Assembly: GCA_009760885.1 (NCBI GenBank)
Contig: CM019692.1
Coordinates: 60,092,426-60,156,425, forward strand
From: Achatina immaculata
Taxonomy: Eukaryota > Mollusca > Gastropoda > Stylommatophora > Achatinidae
Direction of reading: 5' to 3'
Length of the DNA: 64,000 bases
The notes beneath the pieces were generated by a model. It did not search any database. It saw only the letters and a program-made list of their open reading frames with translations, and was not told the DNA's origin. Positions 21,501 through 32,398 of this stretch are shown here, piece by piece. The position numbers and the translations under genes are program-made. Numbering within the stretch: position 1 is the first letter of the stretch; each line of letters begins with the position of its first letter.

Positions 21501-21788
21501 CAGATAGACAGTCTCCACTTTTCCGACGTCCCGCTTTGCGAGCGATTCGTTTTTCCGTCCATCGTCTCTTGGCGCATTAAATTCACACATTAAAAAACAA
21601 AAACAGTAAACGGTACTTATTTAATGTAAAATTATTTGTTTTAATATTTGTGTACAAATTATAAGGCCACTCTGCCTTATAATGCCTGCCGTCTATTGAA
21701 AATAAAATGCCGTATAGTAATCCCTAAGACATTCGCTTTCCGACATGGTAATCAGAACTGAGCCCCGTCGAAAAGCGAGATCTCTCTG
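21501..21788. mobile_element. Candidate pogo/Tigger-like MITE
   Basis: A 288-bp segment bounded by CAG and CTG with a TA on each side (21,499-21,500 and 21,789-21,790). The ends form an imperfect inverted repeat: left CAGATAGACAGTCTCCACTT and TTCCGACG; right, reversed, CAGAGAGATCTCGCTTTTCG. The sequence type (CTCCACTTTTCCGACG) resembles pogo/Tigger termini. No transposase. Confidence 0.45.
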
Positions 21789-22755
21789 TATTTTACGGTG
21801 ATTTACGGTGATGTCACGTGACCACACCAAAGTAATTTTGCATGTCTGGTCTTTGCTCTGTTTTTTTTTTTTTTTCCTTTTCTTCCTGTTTATAAAATTA
21901 TTTCTTGCTGATTTCAAAGTATTTTCTACTTGCTACACAACAGAACGTGCGATGTTTTTTCTTCTGCTCTAAATTCAGCGGTTTTTATCTCAACTGTTGA
22001 TTTTATTTGTGTCTGTCGTCATCTTTAAATTGTCAACCTTTTTTTTCCAAGTGCTACTACTCTTGTACCCTTTCCCTTGTTATCTTTCCTGGTAGTTCGT
22101 TTGGGGAAGTCGTAGCTGATATAATTTCCCTCAGGAAGTCAGCAATATGAAGCTGACTTCAATACTTAGCTTTCCTCGGCCTTTTCCTTCTCTTTTATGT
22201 TTTCATAATATTTGGGAGGGGGGTATTGATACATTAGAAACAGTACCTGTCTTAGCAGCTTGTGCTTCATCTACTTAGGCCTGCTTGGGTTTTTTTTTTT
22301 TTTGAGCTTCTGAAAGAAACACTGCCATGGAGGTGGAACGGAGGAGGTGGAACGGAGGAGGTGGGGACGGAGGAGGTGGAACGAACAGTGAACGCAAACT
22401 GTGACTAATGTCTTTTGTTAGGCATAATATTAAAGAAAGATCTTCGATATTTTCTCTCCATCTCCTATCAAATCTTCACAGTTACGATAGGTTAGATTGC
22501 TTGATATTACATTTAGCTTAGGTGTTTAGACAAGGGAGAGAAGAATATAAATAATACCTGCTATTGGTCAGTCGATCTCTTTGATCAACAACATTCAGCA
22601 ACTGTTAATGAATAGTTAGTATGGCTTTGAAGGAGTTTGCGAATGTGAGCTGGAGAACTGATACGAAGATGGCAGCGAATGGAGACTGTAAGCGAAACAT
22701 TTTATAAATTTAACACAGAAATATAAAGTCTAGTTCCCAGATTATCAGGTAAGAG
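21789..22755. other. No gene seen
   Basis: T-rich stretches and a small GGAGGTGGAACGGA duplication (22,325-22,380). No domain recognised. Confidence 0.4.
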
Positions 22756-22756
22756 T

Positions 22757-23052
22757 GTCATCTATTAGTATTCAGTTCATCTTGTTGTGTTATGATTTGA
22801 ATAGATCATCTTCTCTTAGTATTCAGTTCGTCTTGTTATGTTATGATCTAAACGGATTATCGTCTCTTAGTATTCAGTTCGTCTTGTTATGTTATGATCT
22901 AAATAGATCATCGTCTCTTAGTATTCAGTTCGTCTTGTTATGTTATGATCTAAATGGATTATCGTCTCTTAGTATTCAGTTCGTCTTGTTGTGTTATGAT
23001 CTAAATGGATTATCGTCTCTTAGTATTCAGTTCGTCTTGTTGTGTTATGATC
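22757..23052. repeat. 51-bp minisatellite with open frame
   Basis: Six copies of a 51-bp unit beginning TTAGTATTCAGTTCGTCTTG. Because 51 is divisible by three, the + frame encodes six repeats of a 17-residue unit (LSIQFVLLCYDLNGLSS) in a 132-codon ORF. There is no start context, signal or flanking coding sequence, so it is treated as a satellite. Confidence 0.9.
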
Positions 23053-24354
23053 TGATTCAGAATATGAAGACTAAAGGTTGCACTTCTACATTGCTTGTGA
23101 ATAAAATCCTCAGGGACCTGACTGGCAGAGGGGTAAATAAATCAGATTTATAAAACCCACGCTGAAAACACTGTCCATCACGTAGTGACTGATCGAGTGA
23201 GTAGAGACGGTGGAAACAAGTTGATTTCATCAATGAAATTGAAACATAAAAACAACAAATGAAATTTGGTATAGTAGAAATAATATTTGAACACGAGTAA
23301 AATACGAGGAAATAAAATAAGCATTTTAAAAACAACATTAATTTGTTGATCACGTTCTCAGGGTGAGGTGCCAAATATGACAGTGTTGAAGTCCAGCCTA
23401 CATTCTCACAAATCATAGAAAAAAAAGGCTATGTCTTAAGGGAGTCTCATGTTTAGCCTTAAAGCTGCGTCAAATGTTCTCTCTCCAGCTCTCCTTCTTA
23501 CTCCCTCCCAACTTCCTGTCTCTTAAACGAAAAGTCCCATTATCCGCCCTTTAATGTGTCAGCTAACTCAATATTGTCACCAGGCCGAGAAGAAATCTCA
23601 CAATTTCCCCCAAGAAAATTGAACATTGCTATTCTGGACGCGGCAGAGTCGTGGGGCGCTGATTAAGTCTGTTCCCAGGATGTTCTCGCTTTGGCTACTG
23701 GAAATACACCAGGTCGTAATCACCTAAGTTTCCAGTAATCACGTCTGTTCATTCTGTTGACCTTTTCAGCTCCTGAGGCAGATCTTTCGGGCAGATAACT
23801 TCGTTTTCTGCCCGTCTGGCGTTAGCGACCACTAGGAAAAGGTCATAGTCTAGAAGCTGGGGGGAGGCGGGGGGTGAGAGGTCGGGCGTAAATTAGACTC
23901 AAGCGGAAGGATGCGACTGGAGGGTTACCAGCTAAAGCAGTCATTAGTGTGGACTTTTAAGATCTGGCCAGGGAGTTCTTTTCTTTCATTTCTTTGTTTC
24001 TTCCCCCCCCCCCCTTAAGCATCTCTTCTTTTCAAAATTGTTTATTGTTCTTGGGCTTGACCAAGTTGGTATTAGCGACAGTACCAAACACTTGCTAATA
24101 TGTTCTGTAAAATTCTATTTCAAATGACAGTATTGCAGCACAGGATTAAACAAGGAGACAGTACACTCAGACCAACCATTTAGCGCCCATAACTCTTTTA
24201 CTTCCAGTTTGTTTTTACTTACATTTTATTATCTTTTTCTTCCACATAAGTTTTGTTTAAAAATCAGTACTGTCCGTAAAACAATTTCAGGCAGTCTCCA
24301 AAAATTAAAAAAAAACACATAAACCATTTCTTTTATCCCGAATAGTTAGTGTTG
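23053..24354. other. No gene seen
   Basis: The minus ORF 23,057-23,416 has no recognised domain. G- and C-rich runs at 23,860-23,875 and 24,004-24,014. Confidence 0.4.
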
Positions 24355-24600
24355 ATATCGCTTCTTCTTTTTCAGCTTTCCGAGCCATTAAGGCTCGTTG
24401 CTGCAGAAGTTCGCTTCCATTCCTCTCTGTTCCTAACCTTCTATCTCCAGTTCGTGATACCAATTTCTTTTATTTTCTCTTCTATGTTGTCTTTCCATCT
24501 CTGTCTTGGTCTGCCCCTTGGTCTTGTTTCCCTCATCTCTTGTGCATACATGATTTTCGTTTGTCTGTTCTCTTCCGTTCTTTCTGCATGCATGTAGTGA
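24355..24600 (-). mobile_element. LINE family 4 3' end
   Basis: On the minus strand the frame gives TKGQTKTEMERQHRRENKRN in one reading and, in the neighbouring frame, GRPRQRWKDNIEEKI and ITNWR, followed by N-R-E-E-W-K. It ends in a short (GAA)n tail (24,360-24,372). This is the C-terminus of an RTE-like reverse transcriptase. The antisense sequence at 1,652-1,838 matches its end. Confidence 0.65.
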
Positions 24601-25687
24601 TGACATCACAGTCACATATATTATAATTTGTGGTAGAAATTATCCATGTGGATAAATTATACATTTAGCACCTCCACTAAGTGCCATGACTATAACGAGA
24701 TTCCATGCAACTTCTGAGTATTTCTTTCTAAAAATTGTGTATCCCAAAGAGCTCGATCCGTGTGAGTCTTTCGATCCTTCCTAAGTCTATAACAGCCGAG
24801 CTACAAGAGAAAGTGGAACTGAACAAGCCTACAACAACAATGAAAGTACAAAACTTTAAATTGTGTAAGCAGTGCCGTAACGAGCATTTCTCATCTCCAC
24901 CATGTCTCTAAGGTTTCTCTTCACGTGTGTATACCATTTGACTAACTCTCTTTAGATTTATCTCTCTCTGTCTCTTTACCATCTACACTGTGTGAAGGTG
25001 AAGATGTATAGACTTGTACTGAAGGATATACGTTTTCTCAGCACATCACGTCGCCTTTTAATATGGTGTGTAGGTTTGAAATCAGTCACATGAAAGTTCT
25101 GTAGATTGACACTAAAGAAGAAAGACTTATTTGTGATAAAGTCTATTATTCTAAACTTGGACGTATCAAATGACGTAAGATTTGAGCGTAAAACTGCCAG
25201 GAAATATCGTTATCCAGCTCTATGATTTCTAGCTGAAACCCGATGGCCACCAGATGCTTTCAAACCATTTTGTCCACTCTCTAGGGACTTTTGAATTCTA
25301 TCCCTCGCTCCGGATATCTTCTATAATGTCATGTTCCTGGTCTCCATTAGGAAGTGTCATCACGTGACCACTTATTCCTTCGGGTGAAAGAACCATCTTT
25401 CTCAATAAGTTCTGAAAGCTTGTTAGTGGCGCCATTATCGTTTCTCCAGCAGGATCTTCATTTGAAAGGGTAGTCTGGAGTTACTGTAAGAGTTATTTAG
25501 CTCCGACGGGATTGTGAAACACAGCGACTGAGCTCCCCAATACCAGGAAATGTTTCACTCGGAGATGAATCTGCCATCGTTTTACTATTTATATTTCTTT
25601 ACAGTCATTTCTGAGATATTTTTTTTTACTTTTGTTTTTTTTTAAAGACAAATTAAGTTCTTAAAAAATTGTGCTGTCTAAAAATTA

Positions 25688-25719
<32 letters not shown>

Positions 25720-26219
25720 ATCTTTACAGCCTGTGCAGTATAATGAGTCGAAGTAAAATAATTCCACTGACCCCGACAATTCATAAGAAGTATAATGACA
25801 TCACACCAAGAAAAGTTGCAAGATTAACCTTGTACTCCTGCTGGTAAAGCAACAGCATAAAGACATCAGATTGTCTCTGTCTCTGGAAGAGTGTAGCCTT
25901 CTTAGGCGTAAAACGTGTTTTGGCCGAACTCTTCCTGTCGAGTTAAAAGTAAAAGTTCGGGGTGTAAGAAGTCAGATCAGTTGGGTGTTAGTCTTTTATG
26001 AGTGAGCTTTGTAGAGAGTAAAGTTCGTGGATTTACATGTATAGGTATTACTAATAATGTGTGTTAAGGAGTTTACTGGTGTTGTAAGTATGCTATAGTC
26101 GTTTTCAGCCTTGACCTCAGCAGGTCTCCGACTCAAGTGAGTTTCATTTGTAAGATTGGTTGTCAAAGTGCTGGGTGCACCCATGACAGTATAACAGGGT
26201 TATAGTAGTGAGTTGTGGG
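24601..26219. other. No gene; (ATC)n microsatellite
   Basis: The only notable structure is an (ATC)n run at 25,689-25,720. The minus ORF 25,996-26,184 has no recognised domain. Confidence 0.45.
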
Positions 26220-26220
<1 letters not shown>

Positions 26221-26300
<80 letters not shown>

Positions 26301-26425
26301 CATCCATCCATCCATCCATCCATCCATCCATCCATCCATCCATCCATCCATCCATCCATCCGTCCGTCCGTCCGCCCGCCAGCCTACCTGCCTGCTTGCC
26401 TGCTTGTCTGTCTGTCTGTCTAATC
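26221..26425. repeat. Compound tetranucleotide microsatellite
   Basis: About 20 TATC units pass directly into about 15 CATC units, then CGTC, then decayed CGCC/TACC/TGCC and TGTC units. A similar TATC-CATC-TATC array is at 53,937-54,112. The three long + ORFs (YLSI and HPSI repeats) are translations of it. Confidence 0.95.
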
Positions 26426-26854
26426 TCTCTGTCCGTATACATATAGTTGATATTGGTTGGCATACAAAGGATTACTGCTGATTTATGCAGACAACACAAA
26501 TGGTTAATACTGAAGTCAGAACGTTGGCTCAAGTTTTGCATTGCTATGTTATTGATGTTGCTTATTTACATTATATATATGGATATGGTAATATTCATGT
26601 TATATGAGCTCAAATGTTCGGTAGCTGAGTGTAAAGTCTTACTATGTTTTCGTATTATGAAAATTGTGTTCTGAGAGCCCTCACATTCTGTAATGCCTTC
26701 TCGTGTGGATGAAGTCAATGCATTGCTGATGTAGGATGTACATCGTATGTGATATATGATATACTGATTCTGATTATGTGTTTTGACAACGATGAAGAAT
26801 ATTTTCCTTAATTGACATTGGTTGGTAGAGTGATTTAATGCAATTTGCCTGTTC

Positions 26855-26857
<3 letters not shown>
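26426..26857. other. No gene seen
   Basis: AT-rich; overlapping ORFs on both strands without recognised domains. Confidence 0.4.

Positions 26858-26858
<1 letters not shown>

Positions 26859-26918
<60 letters not shown>
26859..26918. repeat. (TA)n microsatellite
   Basis: About 30 TA units, directly next to a LINE family 1 remnant on its right. Confidence 0.95.
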
Positions 26919-26920
<2 letters not shown>

Positions 26921-26975
26921 CACTACTGTACGCCTTTCGATTGTAAGCAAGATGCCCTGTTGTTGACGGTCCATT
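26919..26975 (-). mobile_element. LINE family 1 tiny remnant
   Basis: The + strand CACTACTGTACGCCTTTCGA and TGTAAGCAAGATGCCCTG match, with changes, the CACTCCTGTAGGCCTCTCGG and TGTGAGCAAGATGGCCTG of other family 1 tails in minus orientation. Confidence 0.55.
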
Positions 26976-27221
26976 CGCTGAAACTATTAGACTGACAAAT
27001 TCACTAACAACTAATAAGTCACCTCGCCACACACTCCCATCTTTTGGAAGACAAAGAAAAAGCTGCAAGACTAAGCTTTGTGTCCCTGTTGATAAGGCAA
27101 CAGCGCAGCTACTACACAACCGTGGACCAGGCTTTGTCCTTGAGAGTTTGTTTTCTCATACTTTTTCTTCTTCTTAAGTCTTTTTCTTATTTTCTCTCTT
27201 CTCTTCTTCCTCCTGCTCTCC

Positions 27222-27482
27222 ACCCACCACCACCACCACCACCACCACCATGTTCATCATCATTTTGTTCCTCTTTTTCTATTGATTCTTCTTTTACCAA
27301 ATTATCTATATTATTCTCTTTTTCTTTACATCTTCTTTCATTTCCGTTGACTTTAAGAACTTGTTTCCAATACAGCCAGTGCACAAATACAGCCAATGCA
27401 CCAATACAGCCAGTGCACAAATACAGCCAGTGCACAAATACAGTCAATGCACCAATACAGCCAGTGCACCAATTCAGGCAGC
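27222..27482. repeat. (CCA)n and a 17-bp minisatellite
   Basis: (CCA)n at 27,222-27,250. About seven copies of AATACAGCCAGTGCACC at 27,371-27,482. The ORFs on each strand across this segment (27,044-27,619 plus, 27,187-27,486 minus) derive largely from these repeats. Confidence 0.85.
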
Positions 27483-28467
27483 ACACTTATAATCCCGATA
27501 CAAAGTCACAGCAGCTTAGAGTCATAGGTTTTCACTGGATTGGTAAACAAATTTTAACCAAAGACTTGAGGTCAGAGTTTAGCGCCATGGGGAGACAATG
27601 TCTAGGCATGCCTCTCTAGGCATGCTGAAGGAGACTGCACAAACTTTTATTACGACCACCAAGAGGGCCTAACCCCTGTCACACTAGTCTGGATAATTGT
27701 ACAGTCTCCCTAGCACGTTTATCATACTGGCTTCCTGTATTTTCCATCTCAGTGTGTGACTGCATGCCCCACCCACGAAAGCATAAACACCACTCATCTT
27801 AAATTTCTCACTGGGAGTGCCCAAGAAATTGATAAACCAAGACTACCGGAGTTCCAGACGGATCTAAAATTGATCTTAATTTTTTTTTTTTTTGGCACTA
27901 AAATCTTATTTTAGAAGTTTTTGCTGACGTAAACTGGTCACATTGTTTAAGCCCCCCCCCCCCCACCCCAACCCCCACGTGTTTTCTTGTGTCTGGTGTC
28001 TGTCAGCGCTTCCAGGACAGTGAGAGCAATGTCTGCCAGTGGTCGTCAGATTAATCTAACTTGACGCACTTTAAAGCAGGGACTTATCAAATTTGCTATC
28101 AGAATCAATAATCATAAAAACCTGTTTGTATAGGCCGTATTTTATTTTTAAAAAATGTATAATTTATTGAAGAAGTCACTGGATACATCACACACATTTT
28201 TTATAACTTCCTCATACTCTGAAATATTTCGAGATATGCAAAGACTCTTAACCTCCCGCCTAGCTGAGGACAAACAGTAACCATAGAGCAGAAAGCAGAA
28301 ATGAAACATCGCAGTGTCAATTGCTCTTTTCTGCTACAACTTTCTGGGATATTAATGATCACAACATAAATTTGCTTCATTCTAGAAATATTATTTAAGT
28401 TCTCCTATAGATTATACTTGATTTTTAAAAAAAGTAACAACTTTACTAGATGTTGGGGGGGGGGGGG
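27483..28467. other. No gene seen
   Basis: T run near 27,879-27,893, C-rich run at 27,951-27,965, G run at 28,456-28,468 directly before the SINE. Nothing coding recognised. Confidence 0.4.
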
Positions 28468-28468
28468 G

Positions 28469-28715
28469 TCTGAGTGGCGAAGTGGTTAGTGCACTAGCTT
28501 CTCATCATGAAAGTCGATGGTTCGAATATGCCAAGTGGCGCCTTAGTCACCAAGCTGTAAAATGTATGTCTGGCTTCTTCTAGAGTTGGAAAGACAGCCA
28601 GGCATGATACATCACTCTCTAGCGTGCCGACAGGTCAAGGAAGACGTGGTGTCCAATACCAGATCCTCCAGGTGTTTAATGGCATAACAGGGCTACCGTC
28701 TTCGCGCACGGAGAC
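28469..28715 (+). mobile_element. tRNA-derived SINE, second type
   Basis: The head has an A box TGGCGAAGTGGTTAG and a B box GGTTCGAATATGC. The body runs through GACAGCCAGGCATGATACAT, CCGACAGGTCAAGGAAGACG and GGCATAACAGGGCTACC. The same body is found at 32,185 (minus), 44,205 and 62,092, so these are copies of one family. No mature tRNA fold is expected because the 3' half is replaced by SINE body. Confidence 0.8.
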
Positions 28716-29651
28716 TTTTTTTCCACTCAAAATGTAAAACCCTTTAAAACTTACAGTTGAATCTCATTATATATGTGAGCCACATTATAGATATGCATAC
28801 TACATAACATAACATACATATAGCAACGAGAAGTTTGCTGAAATGGCATCTCAGCTCCAAGTAAAATCTTTTTAGGCAGCGATCTCGATCTGCAGCTAAA
28901 TGGTCGACAAGAAATTTGACACGAGGTTGCGTTGTGCGCATGCGCTGAGGTAGGATATAATCGCCCCCCTATGCAAAGCATGTCACGTGACACAGAACGT
29001 GCCGTCACAGAAAATAATGTTTTTCTCTAATTAAGTTTTGAAAAACTTATACCTTGAATTTTAACGCAACACTTAGTGAGATGCACAAAGTTGTAATCCA
29101 TTTCCTTCGAATTCAGTAGGTGAAGCAGTTTATTCAATAACAGTATTATTGATTTATTTAATTTATTTATTAGCCAGAAAGCTTTTAGAAAAAAGCTTTA
29201 TTTAAAAAACACAAAATGGAAATATTCATTTTGAAATATCAGTCACTAACCGTGTATTCTTGCTCGTCATTTCCGCCTTTCCGTATTACACCCCCAAAAA
29301 GTCTCTCAGCCGTTTTCTGAATCACTCAGCAACGCTTGACCAAGCTCGTGCAGTTCCTGATTGGTTTAATTCTCAGCACGTGCGCCTGTTAAGCCCCGAG
29401 TACTTCAAAATCCATTACAGCTTCCGAAGAGAAATTTTGTCAAGCGGAATTTTTAGTGGTTCAAAGATGGAGAAACTTTTGAAAGTGGTATTAGGTAATG
29501 GGGGCCCACGTAAACAGCTAATGGAACGCTGTTGGCTACAAGACGCCTGAAGTGATCAACAAAATGAGTGCGTGTACGTGTGTGCGTGTACGTGTATGTG
29601 TGTGCGTGTATGTGCGCATTTTTATGTAAGGCGCGGGACGCCAACGTAGAC
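28716..29651. other. No gene seen
   Basis: The 96-codon ORF at 29,260-29,550 has no domain and no splice or codon evidence for being real. A GT/CGTGT-rich tract lies at 29,570-29,615. Confidence 0.4.
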
Positions 29652-30135
29652 GTCAATCAATCAGGAGCCGTGCCGTGTGGCGTAGGCGATCATTTCTCTC
29701 CACAATTCCCTGTCTTTAGACTTGATTATGAGATCCGCCTGTGACTTTCTTCCTGGCCACACTGACAGCATATCCAGTAACTTCTCTCTCTCTCTCTCTC
29801 TGTCTTTTCTTTCCTCAGTTTTTCCACTTGCCACAATGTGTTCCAGTTTTCCTCTTCTCAGAAAATGTCCTACAAATCTCGCTTGTCTGCCTCTGATCTT
29901 TACTGTAATTTGCTTTTTAACTCCAGCCTCTCTTCGTTGGTTTTCTTAGCTGTCCATGGTACTTTCAACGTCCTTCTTATGAACCACATCTCCATAGCCT
30001 CCATTTCTCGTTGTACTCTCTTATTCATGGACCATGCTTCACATCCATAAAACAAAATTGGCTCGATGTAACATTCAAGTACTCGGAATCTTGTTTCCAT
30101 TGATATGGATCTGTTGCACAAGATGTGTCTCATTT
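29652..30135 (-). mobile_element. LINE family 3 relative with (TGAT)n tail and 7-bp TSD
   Basis: The minus strand encodes RVLECYIEPILFYGCEAWSM, then METWFIRR-like MEMWFIRRTLKVPWTAKKTN, the post-RT region of an RTE-like LINE. The 3' end carries a short TGATTGATTG tail. The 7-bp repeat CGTAGAC at 29,645-29,651 and 30,136-30,142 is a plausible TSD. Related to, but diverged from, the family 3 copies; frameshifted after the open segment. Confidence 0.75.
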
Positions 30136-30224
30136 CGTAGACATAGACATATGTATGTTACATGTAATCATTATTTAATTTATTAATTAACCGGTGAATT
30201 AAAGATAAAGCAGCATATACAATG

Positions 30225-30945
30225 AGTTTCTTCGTTCCACACCATGATCAGTGAGGAACTTTGTTCATTCCATACCATGATCAATGAGTAACTTTGTTCG
30301 TTCCACACCATGATCAATGAGTAACTTTGTTCATTCCACACCATGATCAATGAGGAACTTTGTTCATTCCACACCATGATCCATGAGGAACTTTGTTCAT
30401 TCCACACCATGATCAATGAGGAACTTTGTTCATTCCACACCATGATCCATGAGGAACTTTGTTCATTCCACACCATGATCAATGAGGAACTTTGTTCATT
30501 CCACACCATGATCCATGAGGAACTTTGTTCATTCCACACCATGATCCATGAGGAACTTTGTTCATTCCACACCATGATCCATGAGGAGCTTTGTTCATTC
30601 CACACCATGATCAGTGAGGAGCTTTGTTCGTTCCACACCATGATCAGTGAGGAGCTTTGTTCATTCCACACCATGATCAGTGAGGAGCTTTGTTCATTCC
30701 ACACCATGATCAGTGAGGAGCTTTGTTCATTCCACACCATGATCAGTGAGGAGCTTTGTTCATTCCACACCATGATCAGTGAGGAGCTTTGTTCGTTCCA
30801 CATCATGATCAGTGAGGAGCTTTGTTCGTTCCACACCATGATCAGTGAGGAGCTTTGTTCGTTCCGCACCATGATCAGTGAGGAGCTTTGTTCGTTCCAC
30901 ACCATGATCAGCGAGGAGCTTTGTTCGTTCCACACCATGATCAGT
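30225..30945. repeat. 33-bp minisatellite open on both strands
   Basis: About 22 copies of a unit TTCCACACCATGATCAATGA plus GGAACTTTGTTCA. Copies form blocks with shared variants (ATCAAT, ATCCAT, ATCAGT; GAACTT changing to GAGCTT). Because the period is 33, a 215-codon + frame (11-residue unit TMISEELCSFH) and a 289-codon minus frame (unit NEQSSSLIMVW) are both uninterrupted. No signal, splice or flanking coding support for either. Confidence 0.95.
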
Positions 30946-32141
30946 GAGAGGAACGAACGAACAAACACACAAAATAATGACATAACGTGAGAAGAGCTAG
31001 ACGCATGCTCATGTGATATCCTGCCACTGATCTCCCAACTTTTATTTTTCACGGGGGCAGGAAACGCTGTCGGATGTGGTAATTAGCGACCCACACCTGA
31101 CATGCTTAACGCCAAGGTTGTCGAGCCATAGCCAATCAAGACCCTATCCTCCTCGTAGGTAACCCCCTCCCCATACCCCCCGCCCCCAGTAACAGGCCTA
31201 GCCCGGTAAACGAGCCAGAGATAGGGCTCATGGCGGTAAGGTCTACTAAAGAAATATAACAGACCCCCTGCTTGTTAGCTAAGAGACTGAACAAAATATC
31301 CACCAAGCTGACACCACGTTATGCATCATTACCTTCATAACATCAGCTGCAAAGAACACCAGCTCTCAGTTCCGGGGTGATAGAAAGCTAGGCCAGATTA
31401 TCTTTTTTTTTTTTCCTTTTCTGATGGAAACAAAGTGTCACTGATCCTCGGATCTTTTCCCCCCAAAAGAAAATAAACAGACCAGTTACCTTCCGTTGTA
31501 CCAGAACCAATAGTCTGATCGATAACCCGACTATAGCCGAAACGTAAGAAGAGATATGAAAAGAAAAATCTACCAGTAAGAGGCTGTGATAACATCGGGT
31601 TTGCCTGCGGGGCAGTCGAGGAAAACGTTGCTACATGACACGACAGCCATGGGCGCCGGGAAAGCCAACAAACCACAGCGGAAAGTAACAGAAGAGTGAG
31701 GACGCAGGTCTCCGCCTCAAGGAGGCAGCAAGGAAGTTATTGTCAAACAGAGTTATTATATCCAACAACAGACACGGAATCCCCCCTCCCCAATTCCCCC
31801 TCAATCCTCTTTCCCCCCTCTCAAATCCTCTTCCCCCCCCCCAATCCTCTTTCCCCACCCCCCACCCCTATTGACGGTCGGAGACATCACGATATGACAG
31901 CGACATCGTGATCTCCGAGTTTCCATCGACACAGTTTTTGCCCTAAGACGTGAATTTTCCCCGTAGTTAGCATTGAAGGAATTTCTACGCCCGTCAACCC
32001 CCCCCCCCCCCAAAAAAAAACAGAACCCCCCCCTCCCCTTCCTCCCCAGTCTAGCATCATCATTGCTTCAGATAGTAGAGAGAAGGAATACTGAAAAGAA
32101 AATCCACATTAAGTTTTAAAAATATTGTGTAATGCATTGCG
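30946..32141. other. No gene; C-rich stretches
   Basis: C-rich runs at 31,140-31,190, 31,785-31,870 and 31,998-32,035. Overlapping ORFs on opposite strands (31,398-32,013) are composition-driven. Nothing recognised. Confidence 0.4.
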
Positions 32142-32182
32142 CGCGCGCACGCACGCACGCACGCGCACACATATATATATAT
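32142..32182. repeat. (GCAC)n/(TA)n microsatellite
   Basis: GCGCGCGCACGCACGCACGC followed by CACATATATATATAT; it abuts the 3' end of an inverted SINE. Confidence 0.9.
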
Positions 32183-32184
32183 CT

Positions 32185-32385
32185 AAGGCACAGGTAAAGG
32201 TAACCCTGTCATGCCTTAGAGGCACACGGGGATATAGTGTTACTGCCCATATTTTCCTTGACCTGTCAGCACAGTTAAAGGGTGATATGGTCAGTATTAC
32301 GCCTGGGCGCCTTTCCTTCCCCAACTCCAGAAAGTCGGGTACCCATTTCTCCAGCTGAGTGACTAGGGTGCCTCCGGCAGGATAT
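32185..32385 (-). mobile_element. SINE body, second type
   Basis: The minus strand reads CTGGAGAAATGGGTACCCGA, GGCGCCCAGGCGTAATACTG, GTGCTGACAGGTCAAGGAAA and GGCATGACAGGG. This matches the bodies at 28,469 and 44,205. The tRNA-like head is missing. It abuts the 5' end of the family 2 LINE. Confidence 0.75.
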
Positions 32386-32398
32386 ATATATTTTATTA

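Noticed and set aside
26208..26481. Overlapping + ORFs with YLSI and HPSI repeats
   Set aside because: Translations of a TATC/CATC microsatellite in all three frames.
29260..29550. 96-codon + ORF as a host gene
   Set aside because: No domain, no splice partners, no codon or repeat evidence.
30183..31052. 289-codon minus ORF of NEQSSSLIMVW repeats as a repetitive protein gene
   Set aside because: It coincides with a 33-bp minisatellite, has no signal or splice context, and the opposite strand is equally open.
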